A stretch of 64,000 nt of DNA from an uncultured Candidatus Saccharibacteria bacterium. GTDB lineage: Bacteria > Patescibacteriota > Saccharimonadia > Saccharimonadales > Saccharimonadaceae. Under the pieces are notes generated by a model. That model was not told where the DNA came from and searched no databases. It worked only from the letters and a program-made list of their open reading frames with translations. Each line of letters begins with the position of its first letter. The first letter of the stretch is position 1. The position numbers were made by a program, and so were the translations under genes. Positions 59,252 through 64,000 of this stretch are shown in pieces. The DNA is taken from the NCBI GenBank assembly GCA_938033875.1, contig CALHKG010000014.1:62001-126000 (forward strand), written 5' to 3'.

Positions 59252-59812
59252 ATGAAAGTCATCTTAGCGCTGGGAAATCCAGGCGAAAAATACACAAACA
59301 CGAGGCATAATGCTGGGTTTTTGGCTATTGATAAATTTGCGTTAGAACAGGGAAAAACCTTTTCAAATAAGCCAAAATTTTCCGCGGATATCGCCGAACT
59401 CAATATTTCTGGAGAAAAAGTTTTACTAGTTAAGCCAACTACTTTTTACAATAAGGTCGGAATTTCCGCTCGAGCAATCTTAGATTTTTACAAATTGACA
59501 TTGGACGATTTACTAATTATTCACGACGATACGGCACTGGACTTCGGTAAAATTCGAACCCGCAAAGGCGGTCGAGACGCTGGCAGCAATGGCTTAAAGT
59601 CACTCCACTCTCACGTCGGATCAGACTTTTGGCATATTCGTATTGGTACAGACAATTTACTCAGACGTCAAGTTGGTGACGTAGATTTTGTCCTAGGCAA
59701 GTTCAACTCAGACGAGCAAAAGATTCTCCAAAGCTGGATATTGCCCGAATCAATTAATTTGATCGAGAAATTCATCAACGAAACTATCGAGCCGTTCAGT
59801 ATAAAATATTAA
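59252..59812 (+). CDS. pth: Peptidyl-tRNA hydrolase
   Basis: A 186-residue enzyme that recycles peptidyl-tRNA. LALGNPGEKYTNTRHNAGF (catalytic His near 20), LLVKPTTFYNKVG, LLIIHDDTALDFGKIRTRKGG and GSNGLKSL are present. Length normal. TATACT ends 6 nt before the ATG. Divergent from cobW. Confidence 0.97.
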   Translation: MKVILALGNPGEKYTNTRHNAGFLAIDKFALEQGKTFSNKPKFSADIAELNISGEKVLLVKPTTFYNKVGISARAILDFYKLTLDDLLIIHDDTALDFGKIRTRKGGRDAGSNGLKSLHSHVGSDFWHIRIGTDNLLRRQVGDVDFVLGKFNSDEQKILQSWILPESINLIEKFINETIEPFSIKY

Positions 59813-59820
59813 ACCAGATT

Positions 59821-60942
59821 CTAACGTCGTTTTCGCGGCACAATTTTTGAAGCGCCGTTCTTCAATTGCTCTTCGGCTTGATGTAATTTCACAGCCGCAG
59901 CTTCTTGCAAATTGATAGATCGGGCTTCCAATATGCTGCTGCCGACCGCCAAACTCACGAACAATAAGCCCAAGCCGCCCGTCGCCCATTCCGGCAATTC
60001 CAAGTGGAATAATTTGGCAATCATCATCACGCCGAGCGCCATAATTGCCCAGTGAGCACCATTTTCCAGATATTTATATTTGCTAAGCGCGCCTGTTCTT
60101 AGCAAATATACGGTTAGTGATCGGACCCAAATTGCTCCAGCGCCCAGCCCAGCCACGATTAGTAGTACGCTGTTGGTAATAGCAAACGCACCAATCACGC
60201 CATCAAAACTAAAGCTAGCATCAAGAATTTCCAAATACAACAAGCTAGCAAACGCCGCCCAACCAGTTTTAATCTTAACGGATTTTGCGTCATCTTCGTG
60301 GAAAAATGACCCAAATAGTTCCAGCCCAATATGCAACACAATTCCAAGAACCGCTGAAATCAACACCAAAGATTTATGTGGCGCCTCGACCGTGAAGTAA
60401 AGGACTGCCGCCACGCTAAGCATTATGCACACCTTAAAATTCTCAAATCGCCCAGCCTTTGCCAAGATCGGCTCAACATGTCGCATCCAGTGAACACGCT
60501 TGTTGTAATCGATGAAATAGCTAAGCCCAATCATAATCAAAAACGCACCACCAAACGCGTCAATCATCGGCGACGCCTCGTGCAGAATCTTGCCGTACTC
60601 AACAGGTTTATGTAGCGCCAGATTGACAACATCCATAAATCCGTGACCGCTCGCAATCATCACAATAGCAATTGGCAATATAAATCGAACAACAAACACC
60701 GCCACAAATATGCCAGCCGTCAGGAAGACCTTCTGCCAAACTTGACTCATTCCCGCCAAAACCTTGCTATTTATCACAGCGTTGTCAAAGCTAAAAGTAA
60801 CTTCCAAAACCACCAAAATAGTAAATAGCCAAAGACCACTAACGCCCATATGGCTAAAAATCAAGCTACCCAAACCTAAGGTTAATAGGACCGAAAACCA
60901 GAAAATCCGAAACGGATGATGTGAATGTAAAAGATGCTTCAT
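59821..60942 (-). CDS. DUF475/TerC-like integral membrane protein
   Basis: A 373-residue protein with about nine TM segments. Two acidic intramembrane motifs, EVTFSFDNAVIN (near 48-59) and LDASFSFDGVIGAF (near 235), form the inverted-repeat metal-binding core of the TerC superfamily. The C-terminus is basic. TerC-like proteins move Mn2+ or other metals; next to a zinc cluster, a metal role is plausible but not shown. Confidence 0.9.
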   Translation of the reverse strand: MKHLLHSHHPFRIFWFSVLLTLGLGSLIFSHMGVSGLWLFTILVVLEVTFSFDNAVINSKVLAGMSQVWQKVFLTAGIFVAVFVVRFILPIAIVMIASGHGFMDVVNLALHKPVEYGKILHEASPMIDAFGGAFLIMIGLSYFIDYNKRVHWMRHVEPILAKAGRFENFKVCIMLSVAAVLYFTVEAPHKSLVLISAVLGIVLHIGLELFGSFFHEDDAKSVKIKTGWAAFASLLYLEILDASFSFDGVIGAFAITNSVLLIVAGLGAGAIWVRSLTVYLLRTGALSKYKYLENGAHWAIMALGVMMIAKLFHLELPEWATGGLGLLFVSLAVGSSILEARSINLQEAAAVKLHQAEEQLKNGASKIVPRKRR

Positions 60943-60983
60943 ATTGATTTAGTATAGCATAAGCATGGGGTATAATTTTATAT

Positions 60984-62027
60984 ATGGCACAAAAATCGCC
61001 AGACGGCCGCATAAAAAAGTTTTTATCATCCAACAGCGAGTTGATCGGTTGGGTGGTTTTTGGTGTCCTTATAATTTCTATTTATCAATTCAGCTCACGA
61101 TTCGGCGTCATGTTATTAAACGGAGAGTTTGCAGAATTGTGCAATAAATTACTTCCGTCATTACAAGATTTCATCACGCTGACGCTAAGCGTAATTGTCG
61201 AGGCGGTCCCATTCTTAATTTTAGGAATTATCATATCCGCGTTTATCAGGTACTTTTTATCATCAAAAGATGTCTTCAAAATGTTACCAAAAAACACCTT
61301 CCTTCGACGAATTGCGCTCTCTATGATCGGGCTGATTTTACCAGTATGCGAATGCGGTAACGTACCAATTGCGCGCAGCTTAATAGCAAATGGACTGAAA
61401 CCTGCTGACGTTATTAGTTTTCTTTTCGCCGCGCCAATCATAAACCCGATAACCATAATTTCAACCATGACCGCCTTCAGTTTTGACGCCCGAATGGTTT
61501 GGTGGCGAATTATTTTTGCGCTAATTATCGTACAAATAACCGCTTTTATCGTCAGCTTTTTTAAGGAAGATTCCATTATCAATCCAGAATTTGAAAAGCT
61601 CTGCCACAAACACGACCATGACTCAAAATTGTCAAACATATTCAGCTCATCACGTAATGAATTCTGGCAATTATTTACTATGTTGGTCTTAGGCGCTAGC
61701 ATCGCAGCCGCCACACAAATCTTCGTTCCGCGATTCATCATAAACGCCATCGGCGGCGACATTTTCTTATCAGTCATATCCATGATCACACTAAGTTTCA
61801 TCGTTTCGATATGCTCCAGCATCGACGCGTTCTTCGCACTGGCTTACGTGCGAAATTTCACAACAGGTTCAATTTTATCTTTCTTGCTATTCGGACCGAT
61901 GATAGACATTAAAATGATTACGCTATTAAAAACAACTTTTCGCTGGAAATTTATTGCAACAATTACCTTAATTGTATTCGTCTTATCTCTAATTGTCGGA
62001 CTGGGGGTCAACTTATATGTACGCTAA
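60984..62027 (+). CDS. DUF318 permease (YcgR/YraQ-like)
   Basis: A 347-residue permease with about eight TM segments in two halves. The first half has ILPVCECGNVPIARSL (Cys122, Cys124) and FLFAAPIINPITI; the second has ICSSIDAFFALAY and FLLFGPMIDIKMI. In B. subtilis the homologue YcgR is zinc-regulated together with YcgQ, and the same pair follows here with a 11-bp overlap. TATAAT lies 7 nt before the ATG. Confidence 0.92.
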   Translation: MAQKSPDGRIKKFLSSNSELIGWVVFGVLIISIYQFSSRFGVMLLNGEFAELCNKLLPSLQDFITLTLSVIVEAVPFLILGIIISAFIRYFLSSKDVFKMLPKNTFLRRIALSMIGLILPVCECGNVPIARSLIANGLKPADVISFLFAAPIINPITIISTMTAFSFDARMVWWRIIFALIIVQITAFIVSFFKEDSIINPEFEKLCHKHDHDSKLSNIFSSSRNEFWQLFTMLVLGASIAAATQIFVPRFIINAIGGDIFLSVISMITLSFIVSICSSIDAFFALAYVRNFTTGSILSFLLFGPMIDIKMITLLKTTFRWKFIATITLIVFVLSLIVGLGVNLYVR

Positions 62028-62751
62028 CCTTGCAAAATCAATTGGCGGAATTGTCGTTTGCGTATATATTTTGCTATTAGCTTGGCGCGATCAACTCGGA
62101 TTTTACGTTCATCCACGCTACCACACATTCGCGGTCGTAATTAGCGTAATCGGCGTTATACTTTTGCTTATTGATATAATGTTGCAATTAAAAAATAAAC
62201 CCGCAAAAGATAAATCTAGAGTTGGCTTGAAAAAAATTACCCCGATATCTTATTTTGCAATAATTATATTATTAGCTGGATATATGTTACCACCAAAGCC
62301 ACTCTCTCCAAGCAGTCTCGCGCAAAAAGAAGGCCCTGCGATTATTGAGCCCGAAAGTCGTTGCGAAACACCTCAGCCGAAAGAGAACTCTTCTACAATC
62401 TCAATAAATCGCTGGAAAACCGCTATAAATTCTTGCAAAAAAGCCGCTTATTTTAACGGCAAAGATATCACCATTACTGGCTTCGTTTCAAACGATTTGT
62501 TAAAAAACTATGGATACAACTACTTCAATATTGCCAGATACATCATAAGTTGCTGCACTGTTGATAGTGTACCTATGAAAATCCTGGTCGAGAAAAACTT
62601 TTCAACAGACTACCCAGATGGAACATGGCTAATCGTCAAGGGTAAATTGTCGCAAAAAATCGTTAATAGTCAAGCTGAATACGTCATAACCGACGCACAC
62701 ATCACAAAAATCAGCCAACCCAAATATCCTTATGAATTACTCGGGCTGTAA
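62017..62751 (+). CDS. TIGR03943-family protein (YcgQ/DUF1980-like)
   Basis: A 244-residue protein. The N-terminal half has three or four TM segments (about 5-25, 33-52, 70-90); the C-terminal half is an extracytoplasmic OB-like domain with ITGFVSNDLL, FNIARYIISCCTVDSVPM (Cys pair) and DGTWLIVKGKL. Works with the DUF318 permease. The ATG at 62017 is preferred (GGGGGT upstream) and lies inside the permease gene. Confidence 0.9.
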   Translation: MYANLAKSIGGIVVCVYILLLAWRDQLGFYVHPRYHTFAVVISVIGVILLLIDIMLQLKNKPAKDKSRVGLKKITPISYFAIIILLAGYMLPPKPLSPSSLAQKEGPAIIEPESRCETPQPKENSSTISINRWKTAINSCKKAAYFNGKDITITGFVSNDLLKNYGYNYFNIARYIISCCTVDSVPMKILVEKNFSTDYPDGTWLIVKGKLSQKIVNSQAEYVITDAHITKISQPKYPYELLGL

Positions 62752-62754
62752 GTC

Positions 62755-62775
62755 TATTGCACACTTGTTGCAATA
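62755..62775. promoter_or_regulatory. 21-bp inverted repeat, candidate Zur/Fur-type operator
   Basis: TATTGCA (62755-62761), a 7-nt spacer, TGCAATA (62769-62775). It overlaps the likely -35 (TTGCAC) of a promoter whose -10 is TATAAA (62779-62784), so binding would repress the Fur-family gene. Confidence 0.6.
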
Positions 62776-62798
62776 AGTTATAAACTATTCGTAGTACT

Positions 62799-63212
62799 AT
62801 GCTAAATGAAATATTTGAACACCACAATCTTCGCCTGACAAAACCACGCCAGCAAGTATTTGATATCCTACGAAATTCAGATGTGCCTCTTACGGTCGGC
62901 GATATTGCGAAAAACTGCAAAAACATTAACCGTGCCAGCATTTACCGCACACTGCTGATGTTCGATAATCTGAACATTATAAACACCATAACTATTGGCT
63001 GGAAGAATTATTACGAGTTAGCAGAACCGTTTATACCACATCATCACCATCTCTACTGCATCAATTGCCAAAATGCCGAACCCATACAATCGCGAGAACT
63101 CGAAAAACTCATAGATTTCATCGGTAAAAAACATAATTTCATAGTCACAAAACACCACTTTGAGCTGGAAGGTATTTGCGAAAAGTGCCGACATATTATA
63201 GAAAATAAATAA
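62799..63212 (+). CDS. Fur-family metalloregulator (probably Zur)
   Basis: A 137-residue repressor. The winged-helix domain has LTKPRQQVFDIL and RASIYRTLLMFDNLNII. Metal sites are HHHH (81-84), CINC (87-90) and CEKC (127-130). Fur, Zur and PerR cannot be separated by motif alone, but the neighbouring zinc-type permease pair and CobW favour Zur. Likely autoregulated through the inverted repeat at 62755. Confidence 0.92.
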   Translation: MLNEIFEHHNLRLTKPRQQVFDILRNSDVPLTVGDIAKNCKNINRASIYRTLLMFDNLNIINTITIGWKNYYELAEPFIPHHHHLYCINCQNAEPIQSRELEKLIDFIGKKHNFIVTKHHFELEGICEKCRHIIENK

Positions 63213-63533
63213 TTTTTCCTAACAAAAAAGCACCAGGTAAGGGTGGGCATCACCTGGTGCTTTTTTACCCTTCAACCCACCCGAGCTACCGTATCAGTGA
63301 AGCGTCGCGACTAAAACTCCAAAAGTCCGCGCCTGATTATCATCAACACTATTTAGTGCTCACCTTAACAGAGATCACCTTTGAAAAAGGGCAGTTAAAG
63401 GGGTTAGTATGCGCGTAACGTTGAACCGCAAAAAGTGGAGGGTAAGAATACTTAATGCCATTGCGCGCAACCTAACATATAGTTAGAATAGGGGGTATAA
63501 GGTGCGTTTGGTTAATGATTACTTAACCAATCG
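63213..63533 (-). ncRNA. Orphan structured small RNA, about 310 nt
   Basis: No gene lies in this 376-bp gap. On the minus strand a perfect promoter (63540-63568) should start RNA near 63533, ending at the terminator hairpin at 63231-63261. The 5' end folds as TTGGTTAA/TTAACCAA; the centre has a long-range stem (GTTAG...GCGCG with CGCGC...CTAAC). The terminator loop carries CCCACCC, complementary to GGGTGGG about 30 nt upstream. No match to RNase P, SRP, tmRNA or 6S signatures that I can recall. Confidence 0.75.
63225..63267. terminator. Bidirectional Rho-independent terminator
   Basis: GCACCAGGT (63231-63239) and ACCTGGTGC (63253-63261), flanked by A6 and T6. Ends the Fur-family gene on the plus strand and the ncRNA on the minus strand. 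Confidence 0.92.
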
Positions 63534-63568
63534 TCCTTGATTATAGCAAACATTTGACAAAGTGTCAA
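63534..63568 (-). promoter_or_regulatory. Perfect consensus promoter of the orphan ncRNA
   Basis: On the minus strand TTGACA (63563-63568), a 17-bp spacer and TATAAT (63540-63545). The -35 is one arm of the palindrome TTGACA-AAG-TGTCAA (plus strand 63554-63568). Confidence 0.88.
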
Positions 63569-63588
63569 TACTTTTTACCACATTTTTT

Positions 63589-64000
63589 ATGGAAATCAAT
63601 AGAATTACACCAGATGAGCATATTTTCTCCCAGAGATTAGCGCATATTGCCAATCCACCAAAAAGCTTATGTTATATGGGAAAGTTGCCGGAAACAAAGG
63701 CGCCAGTCGTATCAATCGTCGGATCTCGCAAGCCGTCTGCCTACGGAAAAGAAGTCACCGAGCGATTGGCAACAGATCTGGCAAAAGCCGGATGTGTAAT
63801 CGTGAGTGGGTTGGCGCTAGGCGTGGATTGCATTGCCCAAAAAGCTGCGATTGAAGCTGGCGGAACGGTCGTGGCGGTCGTCCCAAACGAGCTTCCTGAT
63901 ATTTCACCGCGGACCAATTATCAACTAGCCATGAGCATCATAGAGCGGGGCGGCGCGGTCATTTCAGAATGGATGAAGGGCGATAATAAAATAGTCAATC
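63589..64000 (+). CDS. dprA: DNA processing protein DprA (Smf), truncated by the window
   Basis: The first 137 codons of the DNA-uptake recombination mediator that loads RecA on incoming single strands. The Rossmann-like core is visible: PVVSIVGSRKPSAYGKEVT, VIVSGLALGVDCIAQKAAIE, GGTVVAVVPNELPDISPRTN, ISEW. The window cuts it at the right edge. The N-terminal SAM-like domain is absent, so this is a short form. Confidence 0.93.
   Translation, partial: MEINRITPDEHIFSQRLAHIANPPKSLCYMGKLPETKAPVVSIVGSRKPSAYGKEVTERLATDLAKAGCVIVSGLALGVDCIAQKAAIEAGGTVVAVVPNELPDISPRTNYQLAMSIIERGGAVISEWMKGDNKIVN

Noticed and set aside
63222..63533. Assigning the orphan RNA as RNase P RNA, tmRNA, SRP RNA or 6S RNA
   Set aside because: The P4 GAGGAAAGTCC box, a tRNA-like CCA end with tag frame, and the SRP GGAAGGA-type loop are not present; length and fold do not match 6S.

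Overview
The window reads as chromosome from a small-genome bacterium of the Candidate Phyla Radiation, most likely Candidatus Saccharibacteria (TM7). The grounds are moderate-to-low GC, dense coding, standard use of UGA as stop, short intergenic gaps, a full F-type ATP synthase beside sortase, PEGA and DUF3048 surface proteins, and many short lineage-restricted proteins. The phylum call is inference from gene content; no rRNA is present.

Layout. 1-6.4 kb: tail of an upstream module, cysS, an AI-2E family transporter, an ABC exporter pair and a two-component system. 6.5-16.7 kb: GreA-like factor, a GmrSD-type (DUF262/DUF1524) restriction protein, a DUF2268 metalloprotease, tRNA-Gln, an RNA m5U methyltransferase, an uncharacterised leadered gene, and a P-type ATPase next to a relic of a second copy. 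16.7-22.5 kb: a UvrD-like helicase-nuclease, a small zinc-ribbon gene with a very structured 3' region that includes a tRNA-like element, dus, and a kinase-fold protein. 22.5-29.6 kb: the F1Fo ATP synthase operon on the minus strand with a Nudix gene between atpG and atpD. 29.6-46.5 kb: glutaredoxin, ABC-F, smpB, two glycosyltransferases, xth, a small membrane protein module, tRNA-Leu, sortase, PEGA protein, gltX, DUF3048 protein, histidine kinase and response regulator. 46.6-55.4 kb: a frameshifted AAA_13 (RloC/PrrC-like) ATPase, tRNA-Glu, a second kinase/regulator pair with Pro/Gln-rich tails, a pseudouridine synthase and der. 55.4-58.2 kb: three consecutive leadered modules ending in a hammerhead ribozyme. 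58.2-64 kb: a CobW GTPase, pth, a TerC-like protein, a zinc cluster (permease, TIGR03943 protein, Fur-family regulator), an orphan ncRNA and the start of dprA.

Two modes of expression stand out. Many housekeeping genes have a TATAAT-like hexamer ending exactly 6 nt before the ATG, which predicts leaderless mRNAs. A separate set of lineage-restricted genes (20149, 37394, 55639, 56722, 57396, also 12620) has consensus -35/-10 promoters, all with 17-bp spacers, and most have folded 5' leaders, Shine-Dalgarno sites and strong terminators.

The strongest novelty candidate is the 55.4-58.2 kb module family. Two of its modules share a leader fold (GCUUU/AAAGC enclosing GACAAG/CUUGUC) followed by GACAAGCAGA, and carry a 10-nt perfect complement to that segment after the gene. 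One of them then ends in a type III hammerhead that matches every core position I can check. The same 3' tag appears at the left edge of the window, so further copies probably exist.
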